Shown in pieces: positions 1 to 9,829 of a stretch of 64,000 nucleotides of DNA (position 1 is the first letter of the stretch; each line of letters opens with the position of its first letter). The position numbers and the translations under genes are program-made. Source of the stretch: Zygnema cylindricum (Eukaryota; Streptophyta; Zygnematophyceae; Zygnematales; Zygnemataceae); the NCBI GenBank assembly GCA_037447655.1, contig JBBHKE010001779.1, positions 212,420 through 276,419 on the forward strand. The letters run 5' to 3'. The notes below the pieces were generated by a model. It was not told the DNA's origin, searched no databases, and saw only the letters and a list, made by a program, of their open reading frames with translations.

Positions 1-147
1 ACAAAACGTTGCCCCGGACGATGTTCGACTATTTTAATAAGGTATGGTCTCTCTATATATAGTGTGGATAACTACGGTAATTACGGTGAACGAGCCATTG
101 TCCTGTTAGGTCAATTCGTCTGCATTCTTCCGACACATGGCGAACAT

Positions 148-998
148 TAGTGTTAGGCATCGGGTAAATTCATATCGCAATAATTTCGATATTCGATATA
201 TCGAATATTGATCGAGCAGACTCCTCGGTATATCGTACCGAGACCAACATAAATTATCGCGATATATATCGCAATATATAGTATTTTTTAAATTTTAATA
301 TATCATATTTTAATGTAATATGTTATTTTAGCGAAAAAAAACAAATTGTCTATACGCCACGTACTACGTGATTTTCGTTTCGTGACTTAAAGGTAGACGC
401 CGCAAAATCTAACCGACAAAAAAATACAAATTCTGCAATTCACATAATTACTTATTTGGGGTATGGTTACATGAGGAGGTCTGTGTAATAGTACGGACAA
501 CAAAATTTATGTATTACAAAGGCCTCGGTTAACATCGCGTATCTTCTTGAAACAAGTTTTCACATACGTGTTTTGATTTGAGTGGTTCCTTGTAAGCTGA
601 CGATCAAATCTCTAAAATCGTCAAAGATTTGAAAACCGACCATTTTCGTATGGAAATCCGTGTTTGCGTATTATGTTTGTGTACTTCACAAGTGTACCGT
701 GTTAATGTACCTCAGAGATCTCCGTCACTTTGCTGACTTTCAAGAAAAAACCGTATTTCTTTTCGGCAAAGATTTTACTGTCACCTTGTCCGAATGCACG
801 TGACTTTGGAGACCTGTGAAAATTTTCATTTTTTTTTTTAATGCCTCGATATATCGTCGATACGATATATCGGAGACATATCGCCAATATATCGCGATAT
901 TTTGTTTTTTGATGTATCGAGGCGATATATCGATTATCCGGTACCTAAAATTCGATATATTTCGAATATCGGCAAAAGGTCCTCGATACCCAACACTA
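148..998. mobile_element. Family B TATCG-rich hAT-like non-autonomous element (copy 1)
   Basis: The ends are inverted repeats: TAGTGTTAGGCATCGGG on the left and its near complement ending in CCCAACACTA on the right. Both subterminal zones are packed with CGATATATCG-type palindromes. The 8 bases on the left (GCGAACAT, 140-147) resemble GCGAACGG at 1200-1207, which lies just past a MITE inserted at the right end, so a 6/8 target duplication can be inferred. The interior has no coding ORF. An 8-bp duplication with T/CAGTG-like ends is typical of hAT elements. Family assignment is inference. Confidence 0.6.
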
Positions 999-1197
999 CA
1001 CCGTGAATCGTTATTAGCCTTATGTACGCTATATCGGCACCCCAAAATTTTGACATTGATACCTTAAATATAATAAAATACTCTATTTAAGGACGTGAAC
1101 CATAATCTGCCACGTCTCCTGGCACTAAATTAGATTGAATGACGCTAATTTTTTCTTTACACTAATAATTTATATGCGCTAATAACGATTCAAGGTG
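999..1197. mobile_element. Family A MITE (copy A1), TA target duplication
   Basis: About 199 bp with terminal inverted repeats CACCGTGAATCGTTATTAG and its complement ending TTCAAGGTG, flanked by TA on each side. It holds the internal block (TTAAGGACGTGRACC..ATCTGCCACGTC) seen in other copies at 40.4, 50.6 and 30.7 kb. The left TA coincides with the last two bases of the family B element. TA duplications suggest a Tc1/mariner-type mobiliser, but no transposase for the family is present. Confidence 0.75.
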
Positions 1198-1207
1198 TAG
1201 CGAACGG

Positions 1208-1990
1208 GCAACCGGAGACTTCGCGGCAAGTGGGTAAATAATAGGAGCTAACGGTTATCGTCGGCCGTTTGCTGCGAACGACAAAACATTTAGTGCGGCA
1301 GCCCTCGTGCCTGGACGTTTGGCACTGACCACTGGGCGTTATGATTATGAAGGGAAAACGGCAAATCTTAAATTACGCCGCCCCGAGCGATCAACATCAC
1401 GGTCTTCAGACTCCAGACGTTATGATTGGACGATCCGTGACCGACTCGTGACATTGAGGATGTTACAGTAGTCTAGCACGTGGAAGACGAGCTATCCAAC
1501 GGACAGATCCGTGAATCACGCCGTCATTCATGTCGTTCGAGATGACGCTTGCAAAGCTTTGAGACATTTGCCTGTACGGAAATTCCGTAGGACGCGGCAC
1601 TGTTCCGAGATGACTCGTATTGGACAGGTGTGAGTCTGATATTTGGATTCTTGTCATTCTTCCACAAAGTTGGGCCTTAGAAGTTATTCCTGATTCGACC
1701 GTTACGATAGTGCAATCAATAGATGTAGCGCAGCTGTTTTTTGTCGCGAAGAGAGCTTCCTACTGTTTGACGATTCACCTGCATTAACAGCAGCCGTAAA
1801 TGTAGAGTACATATATGACCGTACGGATGGGCTCCATAGGGCAATTTGCTTGTCAAAATCTCTCGGTTTTTAACATAGATGTCCTATTCGTACGGATTTG
1901 GACTTATTTACAAAAACTACGTAATATTCGCTTGTTTCTTAAAATTCGTAAGTTTCGTACGTTTCACACTGTACGAAAATTTGTACGGAC
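1208..1990. other. Intergenic stretch, nothing recognised
   Basis: About 0.8 kb of mixed-composition DNA. The only ORFs are short and resemble no family I know. No RNA gene or transposon end was found. Confidence 0.5.
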
Positions 1991-2003
1991 ATAAGAAAAA
2001 AAA

Positions 2004-2161
2004 CTTTGCTTCATTTGCGCTCGCTTATTTTTTATAAGTCCTCCACTCCGTCTTCAGAAGGAAGCCGCCTTTGGAGACGCCGTAAATGCCGGCGCGTGCC
2101 GCTAGTTCGTTGCACTTATCAGTTTTGCTTCATTTGCGTGCGCTTATTTTTATCTAGCGGC
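2004..2161 (+). repeat. Interspersed repeat G (partial copies), left flank of the copia insertion
   Basis: Contains TTTGCTTCATTTGCG, CCTCCACTCCGTCTTCAGAAGG and GCCGCTAGTTCGTTGCACTTA motifs that recur at 7.65-7.97 and 10.05-10.43 kb. It ends in TATCTAGCGGC, where the copia element inserted. Function unknown. Confidence 0.6.
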
Positions 2162-2608
2162 TGTTACAGGACATTTAGCGTAGGATATTTTTTTTTCTTG
2201 TTCGTACGTTTTCTTACGTCGATCAAGTCTTGTTGACCGACTTGTCCGCACGTCTCACTTTTTGGTCCTGTCCGTACTTCCATACGTCGGTCCAGTCAAT
2301 TGTACTTTTTCGTTACATACGTTGGTCTAGTCCTTTACGTAGAAGTCCTTTGACCGTCGGTCCAGTCTTTTGGCCGACGGTCCAGTCTTTTGTCTTACAT
2401 ACATTTGTTAGAATCTAGACTAGGATTACTTTGTTACAGCGCACCGTAGAGCGCTTAGACTCCACAGTAATTAGCATTGTATATTTTGTATATAAGTGAC
2501 TCTTCTCACTTAATGAAATCATCCCAAATACAAATCAATTCCTCTCTCCAATGCATTGATCTTTCTCTTGTGTACAATTTCATGGCTTCCGCCAATCCAC
2601 CTCCAATA
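2162..2608 (+). repeat. 5' LTR of copia-1
   Basis: 447 bp starting TGTTACAGG and ending CTCCAATA, repeated at 7201-7647 with one visible difference. The 3' end is fixed by the target duplication on the far side. It contains the promoter and the first nine codons of gag. Confidence 0.93.
2489..2496 (+). promoter_or_regulatory. TATA box of the copia-1 LTR promoter
   Basis: TATATAAG lies about 93 bp upstream of the gag ATG at 2582 and within the LTR. Transcription would then start near 2520, so the in-frame ATG at 2477 is upstream of the mRNA and 2582 is the likely start codon. Confidence 0.65.
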
Positions 2609-3766
2609 GGTTATGGGCCTAGCCATGCCACTTCTAATAGTATCCAGAAGTTTGATGGCCAAAACTTTTATGATTGGTCATTTTCAGCCATACATTTTTT
2701 CAAACACGAGAAGATTTGGGACCATTTTATAGGAATTTCAAAACCTCCTATCCTTTCCTCTACTGATACACCAGCAGAAAAAGCTACCAAAGAGTTGGCA
2801 ATAGCTACATGGAAACAAAAGGACGAGGATGCGCACGCTCGTCTAGTGATGTCACTTACTACCGAGCGCACTCGTCTTATTCGCGGCGCCTCCTCTTCCG
2901 CCGAGGCTTGGAGTCGTCTTCAAGCAGCTTACATTCAAACCAGATGGGCCGCTCGCCGAATTCAAAAACGAGCGTTTTTTAACTCCATGAAAAAGCCGTC
3001 GGAATCTATGCAGGATTGGATTAGCACCGTCGAATTGTCGGCCGGAAAATGCACCATGATAGGCGTGCATCTTTCCGACGAGGACCTCTCTTCAACCCTT
3101 TTGGGAGGACTCCCTGAAACCTTTTCCCATTTCATTTCCTCGTTTGACAATCTAGACCAATCCATTCCTTTTCACTCACTTTGTAGCAAACTTTTGCATG
3201 AAGAGACAAAACTTCTCTCTTTTTCTGCTCCAAATCTCTCTAATGCAAATGCCTTTATTGCCAAAAATCAGAAGACTAACTCTAAGGGGGTGCAGCGTTT
3301 GTTTTGCGCCTACTGCAAAACAAAAGGACATTCCGTTGAAGACTGTCAAAAATTGGCGAGGCAGAAAGCAGCCGAGGCTTCCAATCCCCCTAAACTTGGA
3401 GGGAATGCCAAAGCTGCCCATGTCAACCCACCAGTTCTTCCCACCCCCCCACTCCCTCCACACATTTCTTTCCCTCCAAATTTTCCTTATCCTCACCATT
3501 ATTCCCCTTCTCCATCCTTTCCACAATCTTCTAACGCCGCAGCGCACTATGCCTCTTCAAACCCCGTTAACCTCCATTGGTCGACCGCTTTCTCCCCACA
3601 TTTTCACTCTAATTTTCCCACTCCAGTAGCTTCCCCTTTTGTCCTCCCTCCCTCACCAGAATTTGGATATGGCAATGTTGCCCATCATATCCCAAATTAT
3701 GTCACTCCGGATACTCAATTTCCACAAGGGTATGCTTTTCTATCTCAAACCTCGTCGATTGGCTAA
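2582..3766 (+). CDS. Gag polyprotein of copia-1, starting inside the LTR
   Basis: A 394-residue gag. Start: ATGGCTTCC at 2582 sits downstream of the TATA box; an in-frame ATG at 2477 lies upstream of it. The UBN2-type gag core follows (KFDGQNFYDW near residue 25, then an alpha-helical region). A CX2CX4HX4C zinc knuckle (CAYCKTKGHSVEDC) lies near residues 244-257, followed by a long Pro/Ser/His-rich tail. It binds and packages element RNA in cytoplasmic particles. The reading frame crosses the LTR end (2608) and the primer-binding site, which is translated as GYGP. It stops at TAA 3764-3766, where protease continues in the -1 frame; many plant copia elements encode one continuous frame. The ORF itself is undamaged. 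Confidence 0.85.
   Translation: MASANPPPIGYGPSHATSNSIQKFDGQNFYDWSFSAIHFFKHEKIWDHFIGISKPPILSSTDTPAEKATKELAIATWKQKDEDAHARLVMSLTTERTRLIRGASSSAEAWSRLQAAYIQTRWAARRIQKRAFFNSMKKPSESMQDWISTVELSAGKCTMIGVHLSDEDLSSTLLGGLPETFSHFISSFDNLDQSIPFHSLCSKLLHEETKLLSFSAPNLSNANAFIAKNQKTNSKGVQRLFCAYCKTKGHSVEDCQKLARQKAAEASNPPKLGGNAKAAHVNPPVLPTPPLPPHISFPPNFPYPHHYSPSPSFPQSSNAAAHYASSNPVNLHWSTAFSPHFHSNFPTPVASPFVLPPSPEFGYGNVAHHIPNYVTPDTQFPQGYAFLSQTSSIG
2609..2619 (+). promoter_or_regulatory. Primer-binding site, half-tRNA (initiator Met) type
   Basis: GGTTATGGGCC directly follows the LTR. It is complementary to GGCCCAUAACC, the anticodon arm of plant initiator tRNA-Met as I recall it, not to its 3' CCA end. An internal, cleaved-tRNA primer of this kind is established for Drosophila copia. 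There is no TGGTATCAGAGC-like site after the LTR. The site lies within the gag coding sequence. Confidence 0.75.
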
Positions 3767-6700
3767 TAGATAGTGGTGCAAGTCACCACCTTTCACCACG
3801 ATCTGATTGGTTCACTCACCTTTCTTCTCTATCATCTCCTATGCAGATTCGTTTAGGCGACGACCGCATTCTGTTGGCTACTCATTCTGGCAACGTCAAC
3901 GTCCCTAATGTGTCTATTCACATTCAGAACGTACTCTTTGTTCCTAGTCTAGCTAGGAATTTATTTTCTGTGAAAGTCGCCACTTCTGACGGCTTAAAAG
4001 CTGAATTTAATAATGATAGAGTAACTTTTTATGATAGAAAAGACAACAATACTGTAGGTTTTGGAGTAGCAAGAGATTCTATGTACGTCCTACAATCGTA
4101 TAGTACGCCAAAGATATTTGCTTTAAGTGTTAGCGTCGAAAGTTTTCCACTTTGGCATTTAAGATATGGGCATTTAAATAGCGAAAGTTTGAGTACTTTG
4201 CCAAATCTTGTAACTGGACTAAATTCATTTTCTAACAAATCTTTGGATTTTTGTCACGGTTGCGTGCAAGGAAAAATGCCGCGTCACTCATTTCCCACTA
4301 GCACTACGGTCATCACTGACCACTTGCACTTGTACATACGGACGTGTGTGGACCCATGCGCACGCGTAGCTACAGTGGATCCCTTTATTTTGTCACTTTC
4401 ATTGACCACGCCACTCGTTTTTCACACGTGTATCCAATCTGTCATAAATCTGACGCTTTTGCCCGATTTCATGAATTTAAGGCGTTGGCATAAAATTTTC
4501 ACAACAAACGAATCAAGGTCTTGCGGAGTGACAACGTTGGCGAATTTTTGTCCAACCAATTTTCTGAATTTCTCATGCAACATGGAATCTCACGTCATTT
4601 AACGGCGCCTCGGACGCCACAACAAAACGGCATTGCAGAAAGGTACAATCGAACATTACATGACATGTCACGCTCTATGCTGTACTTTGCGAATTTGCCT
4701 TATGAATTTTGGGCAGAGGCTGTCGTTTGCGCAAATTACTTACGCAATCTTTGTCCCACTAACGCTTTACCAAAATCTACTCCAATGGAAGCATGGTCCT
4801 CTGTCAAACCAGATACACGTCACCTTAAAATCTTTGGTTGTGAAGCGTGGTACAAAGACCTCCTCCAATCGGACGGCAAATTGGGCGCTCGCGCATTTCG
4901 TGGCATTTTCGTTGGGTACGCTCCAAATTCCAAAGCGTACCGCATCTGGAGTCCATCTCAGCATCGCGTCATCACCACCAGAGAAGTAGTTTTCAACGAA
5001 ACGCCACTCCTCCAAACCTTGTCTCGTATGCCCTTCCCTTCCCCTCTTCCCCCATTATCTGACTTTCCTTCCCTCACCCTCTATGACCCTCTTCCCCCAA
5101 ACCTTCCCCTTCACTCTCTTCAGCCATCTGAATTCACCTACGTTACACCTTCCCACCCCTCTCCCCTTAATCCTCCCAGTTTTTCCCCCTCATCATCTTC
5201 AAGTCTCCCTCCTCCTCCATCTTCTCCCACCCCCCTTGTTTTCCCGGCTGCTCCCATCACTCCTGCCAGCCACTCAGCTGCCCTTCCTCTTCATCCTGTC
5301 ACAAATTCTGAAGATAATTCCTCCTCTCCCCCTCTTTTCCAAGATGATCCTCTTTTTGACAATCTTTCTCCCACAATTTTGTCCCACTCACCTCTTCTTG
5401 GGTCTATTGCTCCTCTTGAGCCTTCACTTCCCGATCCTGAGCCTTCCCCTCTTCCTGACCCCTCTCATTTACCTCGCCGAAACCCCGCACGCTCTAGAAT
5501 TCCCCCCTCTCGTCTTATTACTTCCATAGGCCACGCCTCTCTAGCTTACGCTTACTCGGCTGGGGCCTCTGCCTCTCTTATTTCAGCCCCTCTCTCTCTC
5601 AAGGCTGCCCTAAAACGACCTGATGCCTCCCTTTGGAAAACTGCCGCTGATGCTAAATTCAATGCCTTCCTTTCCAACAAAACATGGAATCTTGTTCCCC
5701 TTCCCCCTGGAAGAAAGGCAATCGGTTCGAAATGGGTCTTGCGTGTAAAACAAAAAGCGGATGGATCCGTGGACAAATACAAAGCTCGCTTGGTGGCGAA
5801 GGGCTTTTCCCAAATCGAAGGTATAGATTTCACTGAAACCTTTGCTCCTGTTGCTCGGTTGACATCTATCCGCACTTTACTTCCTTTAGCTGTTGAACAT
5901 GATTTCCATGTTCATCAGATGGATGTTAAGAATGCCTTCTTAAATGGGATCTTGTCCGAGGACATTTATATGCATCAGCCTCAAGGATATATTTCCCCTG
6001 GATCTGAACATCTGGTTTGCCATCTCATTAAAAGGATCTATGGTTTAAAGTAATCCCCCCGTGTCTGGAACCATACCATAGATGCCATTATGCGGAAAGA
6101 AGGATTTACCCGAATTGATGCCGATTTTAGCATTTACTCTCGTGGCTCTGGCACCTCATTAATCATTGTTGCCATCTTTGTTGGCGATCTCCTTCTTGTT
6201 GGTCCTTCCCTCTCTGAAATCTCCACTGTCAAATCTCTCCTTCAGTCCCATTTTGACATGGCCGATTTAGGTGAGCTCACTTATTATTTGGGCATCCAAG
6301 TTTCTCGTAATCGCTCGACTCGCACCCTCTCTCTCTCTCAGGAGACCTTTATCTCTGATCTTTTGGAACGCTTTGGCTTGGCAGAGTGCTCCTCCCTTTC
6401 CACTCCTTTTGATGCCAATGCCCCTCTCCTCCCTTCCACTGACTCTGTTCTCTCCCCCTCCCTCCATGCCACTTACCCCTCGATGGTAGGGGCCCTTATG
6501 TACGCCATGCAGGCCACCCGCCCTGACATTGCCACAGCTGTCACTAAACTCAGTCAATTCCTTCAACGCCCTTCTCCTGATCATCTTGCCGCAGCCAAAC
6601 GTGTCTTTCGTTATCTACAAGGCACTAATACTCTTTGTCTCACATATTCTTCATCTGGCTCCAGTGCTCTTACGGGTTTTGTTGATTCAGATTGGGCACA

Positions 6701-7148
6701 AGATGAGCTTTCCCGCCGTTCCACCACTGGCTCGTGCTTCTTTTTGGGCAATGGTCTTATCTCTTGGTCATGCAGAAAGCAACCTACCACGGCATGCTCC
6801 AGCACTGAGGCGGAATATATGGCCGCGTGTCACGCCGCCAAGGAAGCTGTCTGGCTTCGGACTCTACTTTCCAATCTTGGGTTTCCCCCTTCAGCCCCTA
6901 CTCCTATCTTTTCGGATTCCCAGGGAGCTCTTGCTTTGATCCGCAATCCTGTTCACCACAAGCGGACGAAGCACATCGACATTCAGTATCATTACTCTCG
7001 GGAGCGGGTCGAAGATGGCACTCTCCAGTTTCTTTATGTCAAATCCGCCGACCAAGTGGCCGATTATCTCACCAAGGCTCTTCATCGCCCTCACTTTGAG
7101 CACCATCGCCTCTCCTCTGGCCTTCGTCTTCCTTCTCCTCTTGGCTAA
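3760..7148 (+). pseudogene. Pol of copia-1 (protease-integrase-RT-RNase H), inactivated
   Basis: Protease: WLIDSGASHH at 3760. GAG-pre-integrase: LWHLRYGHL near 4150 with CX2C (CHGC). Integrase core: HTDVCGP near 4335 and DNVGEF at about 4528-4545. RT: KARLVAKGF and MDVKNAFLNG. RNase H: DSDWA, STEAEY and the HIDIQYHY end. Defects: a frame change at gag/protease; a second -1 change near 4320; TAA at 4491-4493 inside integrase; TAA at 6051-6053, consistent with CAA to TAA in the KQSPR region; and the RT active site reads FVGD instead of YVDD (GGC at 6183-6185), losing a metal-binding aspartate. The copy cannot make active enzyme, so mobilisation would have needed a helper. Confidence 0.9.
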
Positions 7149-7192
7149 ATTTCCTTTTATTTTCATCTCAATCTACTTCCTAGTTTTCGCTT

Positions 7193-7200
7193 GAGGGGGG
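7193..7200 (+). promoter_or_regulatory. Polypurine tract of copia-1
   Basis: GAGGGGGG ends exactly at the base before the 3' LTR, as expected for the plus-strand primer of reverse transcription. Confidence 0.85.
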
Positions 7201-7647
7201 TGTTACAGGACATTTAGCGTAGGATATTTTTTTTTCTTGTTCGTACGTTTTCTTACGTCGGTCAAGTCTTGTTGACCGACTTGTCCGCACGTCTCACTTT
7301 TTGGTCCTGTCCGTACTTCCATACGTCGGTCCAGTCAATTGTACTTTTTCGTTACATACGTTGGTCTAGTCCTTTACGTAGAAGTCCTTTGACCGTCGGT
7401 CCAGTCTTTTGGCCGACGGTCCAGTCTTTTGTCTTACATACATTTGTTAGAATCTAGACTAGGATTACTTTGTTACAGCGCACCGTAGAGCGCTTAGACT
7501 CCACAGTAATTAGCATTGTATATTTTGTATATAAGTGACTCTTCTCACTTAATGAAATCATCCCAAATACAAATCAATTCCTCTCTCCAATGCATTGATC
7601 TTTCTCTTGTGTACAATTTCATGGCTTCCGCCAATCCACCTCCAATA
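7201..7647 (+). repeat. 3' LTR of copia-1
   Basis: 447 bp, nearly identical to the 5' LTR, ending ...CCAATA before the duplicated GCGGC. It carries a second copy of the gag start codon and first codons, which run into flanking DNA. Confidence 0.93.
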
Positions 7648-7973
7648 GCGGCGAGCCGCGGAATATATTACGTTTCCAACGGCGGCTTCCTTGAGCCGTT
7701 TTGCTTCATTTGCGCGCACGTATTTTCACCTGTCCTCCACTCCGTCTTCAGGAGGAAACCGGCGTTGGAGACGCTGTAAATTCCGGCGCTCGCCGCTAGT
7801 TCAATGCACTTATCAGTTTTTAGGGTATTAAATATTTAAATTTTTGAAATTTGAACGTTAAAAAAAAGGTTCGAATTTTGCGACGAATTTTATAAAGCTG
7901 AAAATTGTTTTATGCGCACGGAACGTAGTATTCGTTAGTTTACTCCGTGCGTTTTATGCGCAAAGGACATCTA
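7648..7973 (+). repeat. Interspersed repeat G, copy b
   Basis: 326 bp running from GCGGCGAGCCGCGG to GGACATCTA, aligned end to end with 10101-10426 at high identity. It includes GCGCACGGAACGTAG and CTCCGTGCG, an internal inverted pair. No coding capacity; function unknown. Confidence 0.8.
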
Positions 7974-8008
7974 GGGAGAGGGAGAGGGAGAGGGAGAGGG
8001 AGAGAGAA
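7974..8008. repeat. (GAGGGA)n microsatellite
   Basis: About six GAGGGA units, directly at the end of repeat G copy b. Confidence 0.9.
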
Positions 8009-8429
8009 TTGGCTCAAGACTTGTGATCTATGAATAAAACCAGAAAAATTTACTAGCCAATGGATGAAATAGAATTAAAATGTACATTAATTATGGAATG
8101 CTGCAACTTCAGATCAGAACCAGTTTTTTAAAATGTGAAACCCAGAAAAAAAAAAAAAACCAAGAACGAACGCCATGAAATTAATGTCGTATTTCATTAC
8201 TTTCATTAGAAATAGGAAAAAATAAATGAAAATTGAAATTGATGAATATGACAAGTCAACAAAGAGAATGAACAAAAGTTGAAGAGAAAAACTCTTGTAA
8301 GTTAAAAATGTGACGTAATTAAATTGAATGGCAAACATGAAACCCGATGACATAAACTACAAAAATTAACGAAACAAATAAATAAAATAAGTACCAATAA
8401 TTGACTTTCTTTTAACAACATGGTTAACA

Positions 8430-9055
8430 AACTAGAGCTGAGTGATAATTTTAACCTGATGTTGATCCTCAAAACATAAAAGTGTATAGAATTAACTTGC
8501 AAAATTTGAAAAAGTAGGGTTAATAAACTAGAGTTAAGTTGAAAATTTAACATAATATGGATCCTCATAAGGTAGATTGTAGGCATTCAAAAAATAAAAA
8601 TACATAAAATTAACCTAATTTAAACAAATTAGGGTTAATAAAGTATAGGTAAGTGAAAATTTAATTTGAAGTGGATCCTGGGATGTTATAATGTAGGCAT
8701 CTGAAACTTCAAATTGCATAAAATTAACCTATTTTCCTGAATAATAAGCTCTTTATTTTAAAAATAAGATTAACAAACTAAAGTTAAGTGGTGTAATGTA
8801 GGCATCCGAGACATAAAATTAACCTGATTTTAAAAGAAACCCAATAATCCAAATAATAGGGTTAATGAATCAGAGTTAAATGAAAATTTAACCTGATGAG
8901 GATCCTCTTCATAATATAAAATTACATAGAATTAACCAATGTTTTGAAAACCTAACCTAATTGTCCAAAATATTGCCTAATGTTTACAAAAATAAAGTTA
9001 ATAAAAGAGAAATTCTAACATGATGTGGATCCTTGGACAGTATAATGTAGGCATC
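8430..9055 (-). repeat. Decayed tandem array derived from an exon 1/intron junction
   Basis: About six degenerate units spaced 97-127 bp. Read on the minus strand they carry GATGCCTACATTA and GAGGATCCACATCAGGTTAA, then TTAACTCTRGTTTATTAACC. The first two motifs are the last codons of the aminopeptidase exon (DAYITPSEDPHQ) and its splice donor. GATCC-type cores lie near 8463, 8560, 8674, 8901 and 9028, with a partial unit at about 8791. All units have the same orientation as the gene, and several keep AGGTTAA at the donor position. Confidence 0.8.
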
Positions 9056-9059
9056 AGAA

Positions 9060-9150
9060 CATAAAATTGCATAAAGTTGCATAAATTTACATGAAGTTGC
9101 ATGAATTTACTTAAAGTTGCATGAATTTACATAAATTTGCATAAATTTAG
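9060..9150. repeat. About 12-bp tandem repeat (ATAAAGTTGCAT / AAATTTACATGA)
   Basis: Alternating 12-bp units in the putative first intron of the aminopeptidase gene, between the last decayed junction copy and the true exon. Confidence 0.85.
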
Positions 9151-9200
9151 TCTTTTTTTCTTAAATAGGGTTAAGCCAGAGTTAAAGTGAAAATTTTAAC

Positions 9201-9668
9201 CTGATGTGGATCCTCGGAGGGTGTAATGTAGGCATCTACTCCTTTTCCCCCATCCACTTTTTCCATTTCTTCTCTCAATTTCAACAATCTTTCATCTTTT
9301 TCCACCTCAATCTCTTTTTTTTTTGGTTTTGGTTTCGCCTTAAAACTAACTCCCGAACCGTTTTCATTTCCAATTTCATTCGAAGAAGAAGAAGAAGAAG
9401 AAGATGATGATGATCGTACAACTCTCAAATTTATATTTCTACCGTCCGTACATTTTAAAAAGTTTCCAGAAAATTTCTTGCTCTCCTTGTCCTTGTCTAG
9501 TTCTGTGAGAAGTTTCGGAGAAGATGCTGTCAGATTCGAAAGTGTACAGATGCCACGTAATGTGACGCGTGGCATGAAGTAGGTGTCCAGTTCGGAGGTT
9601 ACACGTGCGAGGGAAGACATAGAGCCACGTGTCAGCACCAGGGCAGCACGCGTGGCGACAGATTCCAT
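9201..9668 (-). CDS. Xaa-Pro aminopeptidase P-like, exon 1 only (organelle-targeted)
   Basis: The start ATG is at 9668. The first ~75 residues are rich in Ser/Thr/Arg/Leu and poor in acidic residues, like a plastid or mitochondrial transit peptide. A Ser-rich tract and a KPKPKKKE segment follow, then a charged helix and DAYITPSEDPHQ at residues 145-156. This last motif matches the DAYIIPSEDAHQ-type motif at the start of the creatinase N-terminal domain of Xaa-Pro aminopeptidase P. The exon ends at CAG before GT (intron from 9200), and the frame stops soon after. The family removes N-terminal residues ahead of proline with two metal ions. No catalytic-domain exon is visible at lower coordinates, so the rest is beyond the window, behind a huge intron, or lost. 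Confidence 0.7.
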
Positions 9669-9829
9669 GGTGCAGAAATACCCAAAAAAACAAAAAATGC
9701 CAACCTGAAACGAAAAGAACTAAATGAATTGAAAAGAATGCGAAAAGTATGAATATTTAAAAGATTTGCGTTATTAGTGTGGTGAACAAATAGTACGAAT
9801 GTATGAATGAACAAAAGTACAGTACAGTA

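Larger units (their letters stand above)
2162..7647 (+). mobile_element. Ty1/copia LTR retrotransposon (copia-1), complete ends, broken pol
   Basis: A 5486-bp element bounded by 447-bp LTRs and a 5-bp direct duplication GCGGC (2157-2161 and 7648-7652), the size expected for copia integrase. The order is LTR, primer-binding site, gag with zinc knuckle, protease, integrase, reverse transcriptase, RNase H, polypurine tract, LTR. Integrase before reverse transcriptase places it in Ty1/copia. A paralogous empty site with identical flanks lies at 10062-10120. The LTRs differ at one position that I can see (A near 2221 versus G near 7260), so insertion was recent. Yet pol has frame changes, two nonsense codons and a lost catalytic aspartate. 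Confidence 0.95.

Noticed and set aside
5083-5529. 148-codon Pro/Leu/Phe-rich ORF
   Set aside because: Out-of-frame shadow of the copia-1 pol linker between integrase and reverse transcriptase.
8430-9150. CRISPR-like array
   Set aside because: The units decay and vary in length, match the adjacent exon junction, and lie in a plant nuclear intron.
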